NCBI RefSeq assembly: GCF_029892785.1
Contig: NZ_JARXXA010000002.1
Coordinates: 1-64,000 of the forward strand
DNA: 64,000 nt
Direction of reading: 5' to 3'
From: Parabacteroides sp. PH5-46
GTDB taxonomy: Bacteria > Bacteroidota > Bacteroidia > Bacteroidales > Tannerellaceae
Shown here: piece after piece, positions 7,811 through 17,770 of the stretch
Layout: every line of letters begins with the position of its first letter
How positions within the stretch are numbered: position 1 is the stretch's first letter
The notes under the pieces: generated by a model
The model's input: the letters and a program-made list of their open reading frames with translations, nothing else
Told to the model about the DNA's origin: nothing
Database searches by the model: none
Made by a program: the position numbers and the translations under genes

Positions 7811-8002
7811 TATCTTTGTCTCACCAACCCACTCAGCAAAGCGATGCAAAACGGAGTGTTAAAATCGTGACTTATTCGTAACCCTACGGGTTTTCTGAAT
7901 TTGCAAAACAAAGATATTCAGTCGGTTAAAGAGCAGGTTCTGCTGCCTTCAGCCGCACTTCTTGAAAAATCCTTGAAAACTACGGTTCTCAAGGATTTTT
8001 TC
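7811..8002 (+). ncRNA. Candidate small RNA with its own promoter box and terminator
   Basis: TATCTTTG at 7811-7818 fits the -7 consensus, predicting a start near 7825. The downstream DNA has no convincing reading frame but several potential stems: CACTC/GAGTG (7830-7834 with 7854-7858), AACCC-TAC-GGGTT, and CTGAAT/ATTCAG. It ends in a strong intrinsic terminator at 7965-8002. A -33 box is not evident. The minus strand also carries a TATCTTTG (7909-7916), so the transcribed strand is uncertain. I do not match it to a named RNA family. Confidence 0.33.
7965..8002. terminator. Bidirectional intrinsic terminator
   Basis: AAAAATCCTTGA (7965-7976) pairs with TCAAGGATTTTT (7989-8000) around a 12-base loop, with a T-run on either strand. 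It serves the minus-strand gene that ends at 8011 and any plus-strand transcript from 7825. Confidence 0.8.
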
Positions 8003-8010
8003 GTTTAGTA

Positions 8011-8346
8011 TTACCCAACAACTACATACAACAAGCCCCATCCTAAGAGTCCTGCAAATATTCCTGCTCCTCCTAGTAAAGTTGCAATCTTTCCTGTTGA
8101 AATGTTCAATTTCTTTTTTTGCTTTGAAGATAGAGTCCATCCGATAAGTGACAGTATAAATCCAGTCAGCATGCTTGGAAAGCAACTAAAAAGGGATAAT
8201 GCCCAGAAATATACTCCTGTTTTTCCCACAGTAAGCATATCGACAATAAATATCAACAAACAGATTGGAGCAATTGCATAAAAGACAAAAGCTACATAAT
8301 ATAGTTTAAAACGTGTTTCTTCTTGTTGATTCATACTTGCCGACAT
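8011..8346 (-). CDS. Small membrane protein of unknown function
   Basis: The 111-residue protein has three predicted membrane helices at about 16-37, 46-70 and 87-110, with a basic loop (SSKQKKKLN) between the second and third that should lie in the cytoplasm. A second ATG four codons in is an equally good start. It resembles the small hydrophobic proteins often annotated DUF4190 or DUF308-like only in general architecture. A strong terminator follows 9 bases after its stop. No neighbour suggests a role. Confidence 0.55.
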   Translation of the reverse strand: MSASMNQQEETRFKLYYVAFVFYAIAPICLLIFIVDMLTVGKTGVYFWALSLFSCFPSMLTGFILSLIGWTLSSKQKKKLNISTGKIATLLGGAGIFAGLLGWGLLYVVVG

Positions 8347-8555
8347 ATTACCATATCGTTATCGGCCCTCAAAATACTAAATAAATCACAACATTAACCA
8401 CAATAATTTACAAAGTGAGGAACAATAGCACTCTCAATAAGCCTCAAAAGAAGGCATTTAGAGGGAATTGTTTGGGGAAAAACACTAGGAAAGAAAAGTA
8501 AGTGCAATTTCAAAAGCCTGTATCCATGCGGTATTTGGAAAATAGGTTGCGATCA

Positions 8556-8678
8556 TGCGATCACTTTTGGCCTGTTTTGAAACTTTCTATTAAAAATGGT
8601 TCCTCGTTCCTCATTTTGTATGTTAAAATGAGGAACGAGGAACTAAATATATAGAAAATATTGGATATAGTGATCGCA
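8556..8678. repeat. Nested inverted repeats in a 400-base gene-free gap
   Basis: The inner structure is a perfect 19-bp stem (8599-8617 with 8625-8643) with a 7-base loop, built from GTTCCTCGTTCCTCATTTT and its complement. The outer arms are TGCGATCACT (8556-8565) and AGTGATCGCA (8669-8678), and TGCGATCA is also present as a tandem copy just left of the first arm. The inner stem could terminate the GH3 operon, which ends at 8747 on the minus strand. The remainder of 8347-8746 shows nothing else. Confidence 0.7.
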
Positions 8679-8746
8679 CCTTCTTCTATTTGCTAGTCTC
8701 TCAACTCAAATAGCTCACGACCTATTTTCACTCGCTCATTAATCTT

Positions 8747-11272
8747 TTATTTATTGGGTGTTTCCCATTTTTTTGTAGTCGTACAAGTAACATTTACAAT
8801 TTGGTCACCTGTTTGAAAACGGAAATCACCTTTTTCTAAAATCCATTTACCATCATAGCCAACAAAAGCGAGATCGGAGCCTTTCACTTTTAACGCAATG
8901 CTCTTTGTTTCATTTGGTTTCAACTCTACCTTCTCAAAAGCACGAAGACGACGAACATCGGGGGTTAGAGAAGCAACAAGGTCACTACTGAATAACAAGA
9001 TACTCTCTTTTCCGATGAGGTTACCGGTGTTTTTCACATCAACAGTGAAGGTTAATTCATCATCAGCGGTAAAGCTTGCTTTATCTACCTTCAGGTTACT
9101 GTAAGCAAAAGTGGTATAACTCAGTCCGTAACCGAATGCCCATTGCACGTTCACAACTGCGTCATAATTGTAAGCACCTTCCATTTGCCTTCCAATATGC
9201 TCACTTGGTTTGTGGTCGTAAGTAACAAGCGAATTAATTTCCTTCGGATAGGTAAAAGGCATTTTTCCGCTGAAGTTAGTATCTCCGGCAAGCAGGTTGG
9301 CTAAAGCATCCCCACCATAATTTCCCGGGAGCATGATGTTTACTACTGCTTTTGCTAAGGGTTCGATCTCATTGATGATACGCGGACGGCCTTGATTGAG
9401 GATCAGTACAATCGGCTTTCCGGTAGTGGCCAAGGCTTTGACTAGGTTCAGTTGGTTGGACGAAAGGGTCAGATTATTCAGATTTCCCGGAGTTTCGCAA
9501 TAGGAGTTTTCTCCGATACAGGCGATAATATAGTCAACTCCCCTTGCTGCCGCGACAGCCTTTTCTATTTGAGGCGCGTTTTCTTCCCACCAGCTACCCT
9601 CTTGCTTATAGGTAACCCCTGCTTCGTGAATAATGTTGTTCGCTCCAAATTTATTCTGGAAAGCTTCAAGGATCGTATTATGGTCTGCCGCGCATTCGTC
9701 TGCTTTGTCGCCCTGCCAGGAGTATGACCATCCTCCGTTGAGCGTGCGCATGGAGTTGGCATTTGGTCCTGTAAGCAAGAACTTCTTTCCTTGTGGAAGC
9801 GGGAGGATATTGTTAGTGTTTTTCAACAATACGATACCTTCTTCAGCAGCACCAAGAGCAACCTTTGCATGTTCATCACTCCCAAATAAAGGGAAGTCGG
9901 CATGATTATATGCCGGAGTATCGAATAGCCCTAAGCGGTATTTCAAGCGTAACACACGACGTACGGCATCGTCGATACGGCTCATCTTTACTTCCCCTTC
10001 TTCAACTAACTCCTTTAAAAGCGTGCAGAAAGTCCATTCGTATGGAACCATCGACATATCAATCCCTGCGTTGATTGCCATCTTGATAGCTTCTTTCTTG
10101 CTTGAAGCCACCTTATCACGCGTATAAAGATTATTGATATCCGCCCAGTCGGTAACAATCAGTCCATCCCAGTTTAGGTCTTCTTTCAACCATTCGGTAA
10201 GTAATTCGTAGTTTGCATGGAAAGGGAGCCCATTGTTTGTCGCCGAATTAACCATTACAGTAAGTGCCCCTGCTCGAATGGCTTCAAGATGCGGAGCGAA
10301 ATGTTTCTCCCGCATATCCTGAACGGAGATAGAAGAAGGGGTACGATCTTTACCTGATACAGGAACGCCATAACCCATATAGTGTTTCATGCTAACAGCT
10401 ACGCTATGAGGACCGATATGATTCGGGTCTTCTCCCTGGAAGCCTAACACGGCTTCACGTCCCATAACCGTATTCAGATAGGTGTCTTCGCCATAGCCTT
10501 CCCACTGACGAGGCCAACGGGGATCACGGCCAAGATCGACTACAGGTGCGTATGTCCAGGGGATACTTCCTGCCTTTGTCTCATAAGCCGAGATACGGGC
10601 TCCTTCACGTACTAAGGCACGGTTGAACGAAGCCGCCATATTAACTCCTTGCGGGAAAAAGGTTCCTCCCATTGTATAGGTGGTTCCGTGGATTTGGTCT
10701 ACCCCATAAATACAGGGTATTCCAATCTCTTTCATCGACTTATCCTGGATGATCTTAATGATACGTTCCCACTCCTGAGGAGTCTGTGCAATACCGGCAG
10801 GGACATTGAGAATAGAGCCTACCTTGTATTTGCTAATGACCGAGTCAAGCAACACTTCATCAATCTGAAAACCTTTTTTGCTTTCTATGCCCTGAATAGC
10901 CATATAGATGCCCATAAATGTTTCTTGTCCGGGCATTTCATCTGTAAGTTTAAACTGATCTTCCAAACCGTATTTGGCAAGGATAGCTTTCAGGTCTTCC
11001 ACCTTGAAGTTCTGCATATCGATCCCTGCGAAAGGATTGGTACGCAGAGTGATGGCGTCAATAGCCAGCTCGGTCATCTGCCCTATCTTCTCTTCAAGAG
11101 TCATTTTCTTGAGTAGTGCTTCTACTTGTTGCTCGATTTTTTCATCTTTGGGAATGGCCGGTTTTACACTCTGCTGTTGTGCGCACGAAATAAGCACAAT
11201 TCCTGTCAATAGAAAAAAAAGGATTATGTTTCTTTTCATCATATGTATTGTTACAAATAAAATTTTCTTCAT
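8747..11272 (-). CDS. Glycoside hydrolase family 3 (beta-glucosidase/beta-xylosidase type), lipoprotein
   Basis: The 841-residue protein has an N-terminal lipoprotein signal ending LISC (Cys30). In-frame ATGs at codons 11 and 12 give a more compact signal sequence and may be the true start. The GH3 TIM-barrel domain spans about 45-440, with the substrate-binding KH motif in SMKHYMGYG and the nucleophile D375 in LIVTDWADI. The alpha/beta sandwich domain follows (about 470-690), then a fibronectin III-like domain (about 735-835). The set matches periplasmic BglX-type exo-glycosidases that release terminal beta-linked sugars. It lies 9 bases after the esterase gene, so the two form one operon, probably under the adjacent HTCS. 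Confidence 0.93.
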   Translation of the reverse strand: MKKILFVTIHMMKRNIILFFLLTGIVLISCAQQQSVKPAIPKDEKIEQQVEALLKKMTLEEKIGQMTELAIDAITLRTNPFAGIDMQNFKVEDLKAILAKYGLEDQFKLTDEMPGQETFMGIYMAIQGIESKKGFQIDEVLLDSVISKYKVGSILNVPAGIAQTPQEWERIIKIIQDKSMKEIGIPCIYGVDQIHGTTYTMGGTFFPQGVNMAASFNRALVREGARISAYETKAGSIPWTYAPVVDLGRDPRWPRQWEGYGEDTYLNTVMGREAVLGFQGEDPNHIGPHSVAVSMKHYMGYGVPVSGKDRTPSSISVQDMREKHFAPHLEAIRAGALTVMVNSATNNGLPFHANYELLTEWLKEDLNWDGLIVTDWADINNLYTRDKVASSKKEAIKMAINAGIDMSMVPYEWTFCTLLKELVEEGEVKMSRIDDAVRRVLRLKYRLGLFDTPAYNHADFPLFGSDEHAKVALGAAEEGIVLLKNTNNILPLPQGKKFLLTGPNANSMRTLNGGWSYSWQGDKADECAADHNTILEAFQNKFGANNIIHEAGVTYKQEGSWWEENAPQIEKAVAAARGVDYIIACIGENSYCETPGNLNNLTLSSNQLNLVKALATTGKPIVLILNQGRPRIINEIEPLAKAVVNIMLPGNYGGDALANLLAGDTNFSGKMPFTYPKEINSLVTYDHKPSEHIGRQMEGAYNYDAVVNVQWAFGYGLSYTTFAYSNLKVDKASFTADDELTFTVDVKNTGNLIGKESILLFSSDLVASLTPDVRRLRAFEKVELKPNETKSIALKVKGSDLAFVGYDGKWILEKGDFRFQTGDQIVNVTCTTTKKWETPNK

Positions 11273-11281
11273 GATTATTGC

Positions 11282-12487
11282 CTAATTGAACAACATCGGA
11301 GCAAACTGTGACAGATAGATTCGCCAATTGTCCCAGGTATGACCACCACCACTTTCGTGATAGGTATATTTGAAACCTATTTCATCCATTTTCTTCATGC
11401 TTTCGATTACGCCTTTGTATAAGAAGTCGGTAGAACCGCAAGCTATCCAGTACAATTTATACCCATTCTTCTTCTGTGTTTCCAGTTTCTTTACAAATGC
11501 GTCTTGTACTTCTGCGGCAGGATAACTGGCTCCCATCATCGCAGCAATAGGAGGGGCGGAGAACACACCGATATAATCGAATGTATTTGCATATTGGGCT
11601 GAAATGGCAGACGAGTGCATACCACCCATTGACAAACCGGCTATCGCGCGATTATTTTTTCCTGTTTTCACCCGGTAATTAGTTTCAATAAACTTCATCA
11701 CGTCGCCGAAGCTATCTTCCATACTGGCAACCGCTTCTCTTGGTCCGCCACCCATGGCCGGTATATATGCGCGATTCGTTTCGTCCGGTGAAGCATTATT
11801 CTGTGTATGACCGTTTGTCATCACCACGATCATGGGTTTGGCTTTTCCCTGGGCAATCAGGTTATCCATGATCTGAGCCGTACGTCCCAAAGCGATCCAG
11901 GCTTCTTCATCACCCCCTGAGCCGTGGAGTAAATAGAACACCGGGTAGCTTTGCTTGTTATTTTCATATCCGGGTGGAGTATAAATCGTGATGCGGCGGT
12001 TCTCTTTCAGTGTCGGACTATTATACCAGCGGCGGGTAACACTCCCGTGCGGCACATCGTTTACACTATACAAATCCCCTTTGTCTCCGCTGATGATAAA
12101 CACACTTGTTATCGAAGCCACATCGCGGATCATCTTGATATTGCTTGGATCGTTCATGCGCAAACCGTCGACAATAAATGTATAGCTATACAATTCAGAA
12201 GCCAGCGCTTCGGGAGTGGTATATTCCCAAATACCCTCTTTGTTTTCTTTTAATTCGGCAATTCCCGGCATATCGAATTCACCATACGGTGTGTCTATTT
12301 TCTGAGTTGGCAGGAAGTCACCCGTCACCTCTACTTTCACCGCTTTAGGCGCCCTCAGTCGGAACGTTACAGTGTTGTTCTCGTGAATTTCAGGAGAAAT
12401 GATTTGAGATCCTCCCCACAAAGCTTGTTGTGCAAAGCTTGTTACACTTATCAGAAGCACTACAGCTAAAATTGATATCTTCTTCAT
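11282..12487 (-). CDS. Carbohydrate esterase family 1-like esterase with N-terminal Ig-like domain
   Basis: The 401-residue protein has a signal peptide ending SFAQQ (about 20). An E-set/CBM48-like beta-sandwich domain (about 30-140) contains FRLRAPKAVKVEV and the YSYTFIVDG strand. The esterase domain (about 160-400) shows a full triad: S286 in GLSMGG, D354 in GSTDFLY and H383 in GGHTWDNWR, plus the oxyanion HGSGGDE loop at about 188. This two-domain design is typical of feruloyl/acetyl-xylan esterases in Bacteroidetes utilisation loci. It removes ester groups from plant glycans, but the leaving group cannot be read from sequence. It is the first gene of the operon with GH3 and is divergent from the HTCS gene. 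Confidence 0.9.
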   Translation of the reverse strand: MKKISILAVVLLISVTSFAQQALWGGSQIISPEIHENNTVTFRLRAPKAVKVEVTGDFLPTQKIDTPYGEFDMPGIAELKENKEGIWEYTTPEALASELYSYTFIVDGLRMNDPSNIKMIRDVASITSVFIISGDKGDLYSVNDVPHGSVTRRWYNSPTLKENRRITIYTPPGYENNKQSYPVFYLLHGSGGDEEAWIALGRTAQIMDNLIAQGKAKPMIVVMTNGHTQNNASPDETNRAYIPAMGGGPREAVASMEDSFGDVMKFIETNYRVKTGKNNRAIAGLSMGGMHSSAISAQYANTFDYIGVFSAPPIAAMMGASYPAAEVQDAFVKKLETQKKNGYKLYWIACGSTDFLYKGVIESMKKMDEIGFKYTYHESGGGHTWDNWRIYLSQFAPMLFN

Positions 12488-12626
12488 GATTTTATATGAA
12501 TTAAATTATAAATGAGTATTCTATATTCTACTTTCGATCTTGGCTCGGTATTGCAATATTACAAATAAAGATGAAACAAGATCTTCTTAAACCATGCAAA
12601 TAACTCATTCTTTTGTTTAAACAAGG

Positions 12627-12663
12627 TTTTCTATTTGTTCAAAGGTTTGTCTATTTATTCAAA
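12627..12663 (+). promoter_or_regulatory. Candidate HTCS operator (site 1) in the divergent promoter region
   Basis: CTATTTGTTCAAA (12631-12643) and CTATTTATTCAAA (12651-12663) form a direct repeat with 20-bp spacing. It lies 144-176 bases upstream of the esterase start and about 115-145 upstream of the HTCS start. Related pairs precede the susC operon and the 24425 gene. AraC-type regulators bind tandem sites spaced by two helical turns, so this fits the DNA-binding domain of the HTCS. The rest of 12488-12776 shows no other structure. Confidence 0.6.
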
Positions 12664-12776
12664 TCTGCCTAAAAATACCTTTTCAAAAGGTCTTGAAGCT
12701 ATGCAGAGTAGATTTTAATACATAGATTTGTATGCCTGACACATAAGCAAGAACATAAAATAAACAGAGGTGCACC

Positions 12777-15700
12777 ATGATAACCCACAGAGCGCTCATT
12801 CTTTGTCTATGCAGTTTTTTTCTTTCTGTTTCCTGTATTCAGACTGATAACAGAGAAATAGTTGCTGATATTGACCACCGGATTGCCACAACCATTTCCA
12901 ATCAGCAAATCACTTCATTTGCCGAGGATCGTTTCGGAAATATCTGGATTGGAACGTTCCGGGGACTTAACAAATATAATGGATATGAGTTTCATCAGTA
13001 TTTCAACAGTTCAGACTCAACAAGCTTGAGTGATAATCAGATACGAGGTTTGCTTAGCGACTCAAAAGGGCAGTTGTGGATTTGTACAGTATATGGCGTA
13101 TGCCGTTATACCCTCCAGGATAGCTTTGAACGTATCAAATCCGAAGTCAGTAGGGAGTATGCTTATCAGATACTGGAGAGCCATGAGGGGCGGATATTTG
13201 TAAGCTTTGGTATGGAAATGGGAGTGTACCTGCCGGAGGAGAATAAATTCGTATCAGCAACTCCCGATCTGCCGGATAAGAATTTGTTTATCCTGAACTG
13301 CTTCATCGACAGTGAAAACAATTTATGGATAGTCACTTCCTCTACTCTATTTTGCTATAACTCGACAACACTGACATTGAAGGCAAGCTACGATCGTTCC
13401 GATCAATATACGCACTACGCTTTTATGAGAGACAACGATGAATTATGGTTGGCATCGCTCAATACCTTATCTATATTAGATACACGTTCGGGCAAATACA
13501 TAGAGAATCCTGACGGTATCCGCCGGCACCCCAAACTTTCAGGCGCGCTTATTCAGTATATCCATCAGGCATCCTCCGACGTGCTCTTTATCAATACGAA
13601 TGAAGGAATGTTTGTTTACGACATGCAAAACGACAAAGCCGTTCATCAGGATGACTTCGGCCTGCCGTTGAATACACCGAATGCTAAAATCACCACGATG
13701 TTTACCGATTCACAGAAGAATCTTTGGATTGGCGGATTCGACCAAGGCTTTACGGTTCAGCACAATGCAAAGGAACGTTTCAATAATAGTTACTATTTAT
13801 CTACACATACACAGTACCGTTCCATTACCTCGATACAAAAAGATAAAGAAAATAACTTGTGGATGACCACCTCTAGAGACGGGATATATGTTTATGATAC
13901 GCTGGCGGAAAGTATCCATGCGATAGAAACGCGGCAATTCTTTCCGGAAAAAGATGTGCTTAGAAATAACCTGTCATCGGTATTTATCGACAGCAACAAT
14001 GATATATGGCTGATCGCCCAAGCCAAACTCATTCGCTGCCACTACGACAAATCCACACGGACACTCTACCAGAAAGAGGTACACTGGATGCCGACAGATG
14101 TAGCTGAAATGACAGAAGATAGAAATGGAACAATTTGGGCAGGTACACGCAATCGTTGTATTTATGGATTACGCCAGGGAAGTGATACGTTCGAAGAACT
14201 GCAATTGCACCCTTTTTCCGCTGTCTATTCCTTTATCAATGCCATAACGACTCTTTCGACCGGCGAAATCCTGGTGGCTTCTTATCCGTACAATCCACAG
14301 TTCATTGATCCGGATACCTGGAATATCACCGAGGCATTCGACGTTTACCCTTATCTTCAAAACCGGCCGACGTTTATCCCAACCTGTCTATATGAAGATT
14401 CAAAAGGCGATATCTGGATTGGTACCATTGCCAACGAGATCCTCCATCATTCACGCAATACCAATACCACCGAATGTATCTTAGGATCTGCCTGCACGGA
14501 TATTTCATCTATTATTGAAGATACACAAGAAAATATCTGGATAAGTACCTTGTATGGTCTAAGCAAGTACGACCGGACCTTAAACAAATTCACGAACTAT
14601 TACAGTGCTGATGGGATAGGAGGAAATCAATTCAACGAGCATTCAGTGTGCCGGCTGGACAACGGGATGTTATTGTTTGGAGGAACGCATGGACTGACTT
14701 TCTTTAATCCGATAGATGTAACATCAAAGCGTAGTGTTCCTTTATTATTTGAGGATTTAAAGATACATAATCAACTGATCCGTCCGTTTCGCAGCGAGTG
14801 TATTGATAAACATTTAAACTATGCCCCTATTATCCGCTTAAACCACAACGAAAATAGTTTTACTGTTTCGTTCTCAGCACTTGATTATTCTGAATTCGAA
14901 CGGATTCATTATCACTATATCATGGAGGGTTATGATAAATTCTGGATAGATACGCGCAACAATCGTGAGGCCTATTACTCTAATCTTCCGGCAGGAAAAT
15001 ATACGTTCAAGGTGCGAATTACAAACAATGACGAATCTATTCTTGAAACGGAAAACTCCATCTCTATTGTTGTCCAATCGGCACCGTGGGCTACGGGATG
15101 GGCATATACATTGTACATACTTATTATCCTGGCTATTTGTTACATTATATTACGATTATACAATCGAAACCGATTGAGTAAACTACGCATCGCCCAAAGT
15201 GAATTGGAGAAAGAACAGGAAAAACGACTTAATCAAATGAACATGAGTTTCTTCGCTAACGTATCGCATGAGTTCCGTACACCATTAACCATGATCTCTG
15301 GACCAGTCACCCAACTCTGTAATACATCAGATATTACAGGAGATAACAAACAGTTACTTTTCATCGTCCAACGCAGCGTAAACCGAATGTTGAAACTCGT
15401 GAATCAATTGATGGACTTCAATAAACTGGAAAATGACACTTTGCGGCTTGCTGTCAAACGAACAGATGTTATTTCGGAATTAAACCGATTGATTGAGGTT
15501 TTCCATATAAGTTGCAATAATAAAGGTATAGAATTGAAAGCCTATGGATTGGAAGATTCATTCGTCACCTGGCTCGACACAGATAAGTTGGACAAAATCA
15601 ACACAAATCTCATATCAAACGCATTAAAGTTTACCGAAAAAGGAGGAAAGATAACGATCCAATTTGATGTTATTTGTCATACTGAAGCATCGAAGCTATT

Positions 15701-16832
15701 CGCCATGACTGATCAGGATTTGCATTCGGAATACATTAAAATATCTGTCTCCGATTCAGGATGCGGTATCCCGGAGGATAAGCTGGAAAAGATTTTTGAG
15801 CGGTATTACCAACTCAATGAACAGTTGAAAGGGTCTTATAACTGGGGAACAGGGATCGGATTATACTATACCCGTTGCTTGGTGAACCTGCATCATGGTT
15901 ACATCAAAGCAGCAAACAACGAAGAGGGTGGTGCTATTTTTACTTATATTCTTCCGACAAACGATGCCTTATATCCTAAACAAGAGCATCTGACGGATAA
16001 GGAGACACAAGAAGAAGTTTATCCGATCCAAACCGAAGTACTATTGTCATCCAAGCACGAAACAAAGGATGCCAAAGCTAAACAATATAGCGTACTTGTT
16101 GTAGACGATGATACGGAAGTTGTTCATTATCTGAAAACATTACTTTCACCCTATTATAAAGTGATCTGTCGCTTCGATGCCGAAAGCGCTTACAAAACCC
16201 TAAAAGAAGAAGCGGCAGACATTGTGTTGAGTGATGTAGTTATGCCCGGTCTTGGAGGTTATCAGCTCTGTCGTATGATTAAAGAGGATATCCAGCTCAG
16301 CCATATCCCTGTTATTTTGGTAACGGCCAAGATAACAGTAGAAAGCCAGGTGGAAGGACTCGATACAGGAGCCGATGCCTATGTCACCAAACCGTTTGAT
16401 CCGACTTATCTACTGGCACTTATAAAGTCGCAACTCAAAAACCGGGAAAAGATACAGAACTTGTTGGGGAAAACTACCAAAACCGAGAAAATAGAAGAAA
16501 ATGTACTTTCGCCGCAAGACAATGTTTTCATGAAAGAGCTCTATGGCCTGATGGAAAACGAATTATCTAACCCGGAACTTAATATCACCCGCATGACCGA
16601 GGTGATGAAAATATCACGCACCAAATTCTATTATAAGGTGAAGGGACTAACGGGAGAAAACCCGAACATCTTTTTCAAGACCTATAAACTCAACCGTGCA
16701 GCAGAGTTACTGAAGGAAGGTAAACATAATGTTTCAGAAATAGCCGATATGACCGGATTTAGTACACTCCCTCACTTCTCTTCGAGCTTCAAAAAGCAAT
16801 TTGGCGTATCACCAAGCGAGTATCATGCGTAA
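12777..16832 (+). CDS. Hybrid two-component system regulator (HTCS)
   Basis: This 1351-residue one-protein phosphorelay starts with a signal peptide. The periplasmic two-propeller sensor has repeated Reg_prop blades (WIGT, LWIC and DIWIGT motifs) to about 690, a Y_Y_Y domain (about 700-765) and one membrane helix (about 773-796). In the cytoplasm follow HisKA with H831 in NVSHEFRTPL, HATPase with N, G1 and G2 boxes (NLISNALKF, DSGCGIP, GTGIGLYY), a receiver domain with D1153 in LSDVVMPG and Lys in VTKPFDP, and an AraC-type DNA-binding domain in the last 100 residues. Such proteins sense oligosaccharide in the periplasm and switch on the adjoining susC/D and enzyme genes. It is central in the locus and divergent from the esterase/GH3 operon. 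Confidence 0.97.
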   Translation: MITHRALILCLCSFFLSVSCIQTDNREIVADIDHRIATTISNQQITSFAEDRFGNIWIGTFRGLNKYNGYEFHQYFNSSDSTSLSDNQIRGLLSDSKGQLWICTVYGVCRYTLQDSFERIKSEVSREYAYQILESHEGRIFVSFGMEMGVYLPEENKFVSATPDLPDKNLFILNCFIDSENNLWIVTSSTLFCYNSTTLTLKASYDRSDQYTHYAFMRDNDELWLASLNTLSILDTRSGKYIENPDGIRRHPKLSGALIQYIHQASSDVLFINTNEGMFVYDMQNDKAVHQDDFGLPLNTPNAKITTMFTDSQKNLWIGGFDQGFTVQHNAKERFNNSYYLSTHTQYRSITSIQKDKENNLWMTTSRDGIYVYDTLAESIHAIETRQFFPEKDVLRNNLSSVFIDSNNDIWLIAQAKLIRCHYDKSTRTLYQKEVHWMPTDVAEMTEDRNGTIWAGTRNRCIYGLRQGSDTFEELQLHPFSAVYSFINAITTLSTGEILVASYPYNPQFIDPDTWNITEAFDVYPYLQNRPTFIPTCLYEDSKGDIWIGTIANEILHHSRNTNTTECILGSACTDISSIIEDTQENIWISTLYGLSKYDRTLNKFTNYYSADGIGGNQFNEHSVCRLDNGMLLFGGTHGLTFFNPIDVTSKRSVPLLFEDLKIHNQLIRPFRSECIDKHLNYAPIIRLNHNENSFTVSFSALDYSEFERIHYHYIMEGYDKFWIDTRNNREAYYSNLPAGKYTFKVRITNNDESILETENSISIVVQSAPWATGWAYTLYILIILAICYIILRLYNRNRLSKLRIAQSELEKEQEKRLNQMNMSFFANVSHEFRTPLTMISGPVTQLCNTSDITGDNKQLLFIVQRSVNRMLKLVNQLMDFNKLENDTLRLAVKRTDVISELNRLIEVFHISCNNKGIELKAYGLEDSFVTWLDTDKLDKINTNLISNALKFTEKGGKITIQFDVICHTEASKLFAMTDQDLHSEYIKISVSDSGCGIPEDKLEKIFERYYQLNEQLKGSYNWGTGIGLYYTRCLVNLHHGYIKAANNEEGGAIFTYILPTNDALYPKQEHLTDKETQEEVYPIQTEVLLSSKHETKDAKAKQYSVLVVDDDTEVVHYLKTLLSPYYKVICRFDAESAYKTLKEEAADIVLSDVVMPGLGGYQLCRMIKEDIQLSHIPVILVTAKITVESQVEGLDTGADAYVTKPFDPTYLLALIKSQLKNREKIQNLLGKTTKTEKIEENVLSPQDNVFMKELYGLMENELSNPELNITRMTEVMKISRTKFYYKVKGLTGENPNIFFKTYKLNRAAELLKEGKHNVSEIADMTGFSTLPHFSSSFKKQFGVSPSEYHA

Positions 16833-16882
16833 CACCTTTAATTTGGTTTAGCCAAAAGGCTGCCTTGGAGTATTTTCCCAAT

Positions 16883-16920
16883 AAAATACCGATACCTTAT
16901 TGACAAGATATCGGTATTTT
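16883..16920. terminator. Bidirectional terminator between HTCS and MBL genes
   Basis: AAAATACCGATA (16883-16894) pairs with TATCGGTATTTT (16909-16920), with flanking A and T runs on each strand. It separates the convergent HTCS gene and susC-susD-MBL operon. Confidence 0.85.
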
Positions 16921-16939
16921 ATTATGTATTGAACTTACG

Positions 16940-17758
16940 TTAATTTATATTTTCCGAGTCATAAACGATCATTGCAAAACCATTCTGTGCGATTACAATG
17001 TTCTTGTTTTCCTTATCAGGAGTATAGGGATAATGCACGGCGTTTACGTCTTCTCCATCGGATATGCGTTTAGCCAGATCTTTTGATTCGATGAGGTATT
17101 GCAGATCAAGTGCTTTCTTGAGGTATGGATAATGACCGCAATAGATTCGGGAGATACCCGTATCATTCATAATCTTTTCCATACGCACACAAGATTCATA
17201 ATAAACCTTTATAGGAGTATGCGGAATCGTTTGTAACCAAACCTGTCCCGATCCGAAAGCATCACCGGAATAACAATCACCATTTTCCTTATCCAAGATG
17301 ACAATGGAACCCGGTGTATGGCCCGACATCAGATCAATTTCCAGTTTACGCCCACCTAGGTCAAAGATCTGACCCTCTTCCACATAAAGGATTTCTCCTT
17401 TATAGTTTTTGGCAAATTGTTCGATCAACGCACTGTCGTCTTTGTGTAACCAGACTTTATCAAACTGATCGATACAACCGATATGATCAGGATGAGCATG
17501 CGTACCGATAACGATAAGTGGTTTACTACATAGTTGCTTTACGATTTGATCCAATCCATCACATTTTGTACCCATATCGATCAGGGCAGCTTGTTGCTCG
17601 CCCTCGATCAGATACATGGTAGTGTTATCGAATGTTTCAAATACCAAAACATTTTCCTTGAGTACAGAGACAGTGACCTGGTTATTTTTAAAGACCTCCT
17701 GGGCTATCGTGTTGACAAAAGGTAACAGGAATAGCCATATATATATATGTCGTTTCAT
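16940..17758 (-). CDS. Secreted metallo-beta-lactamase-fold hydrolase
   Basis: The 272-residue protein has a signal peptide (cleavage near TIAQ, about 20). The MBL-fold metal ligands are complete: H87, H89, D91 and H92 in GTHAHPDHIG, H147 in SGHTPGS, D166 in SGDAFG and a final His in YCGHYP. This supports a di-zinc periplasmic hydrolase. The family covers lactonases, thioesterases and beta-lactamases, so substrate is open. It lies 12 bases after susD and is the third gene of the susC operon, so a role in processing the imported glycan or an ester/lactone on it is likely but inferred. Confidence 0.85.
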   Translation of the reverse strand: MKRHIYIWLFLLPFVNTIAQEVFKNNQVTVSVLKENVLVFETFDNTTMYLIEGEQQAALIDMGTKCDGLDQIVKQLCSKPLIVIGTHAHPDHIGCIDQFDKVWLHKDDSALIEQFAKNYKGEILYVEEGQIFDLGGRKLEIDLMSGHTPGSIVILDKENGDCYSGDAFGSGQVWLQTIPHTPIKVYYESCVRMEKIMNDTGISRIYCGHYPYLKKALDLQYLIESKDLAKRISDGEDVNAVHYPYTPDKENKNIVIAQNGFAMIVYDSENIN

Positions 17759-17770
17759 TCTATTGTTTAT

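Noticed and set aside
7821-8002. tRNA or tmRNA at the possible small-RNA locus
   Set aside because: No cloverleaf, T-arm motif or CCA end could be found in either strand.
10649-11116. 155-residue open frame antisense to the GH3 gene
   Set aside because: It lies wholly inside the GH3 coding sequence, shows no domain, and its composition follows from the codon pattern of the real gene.
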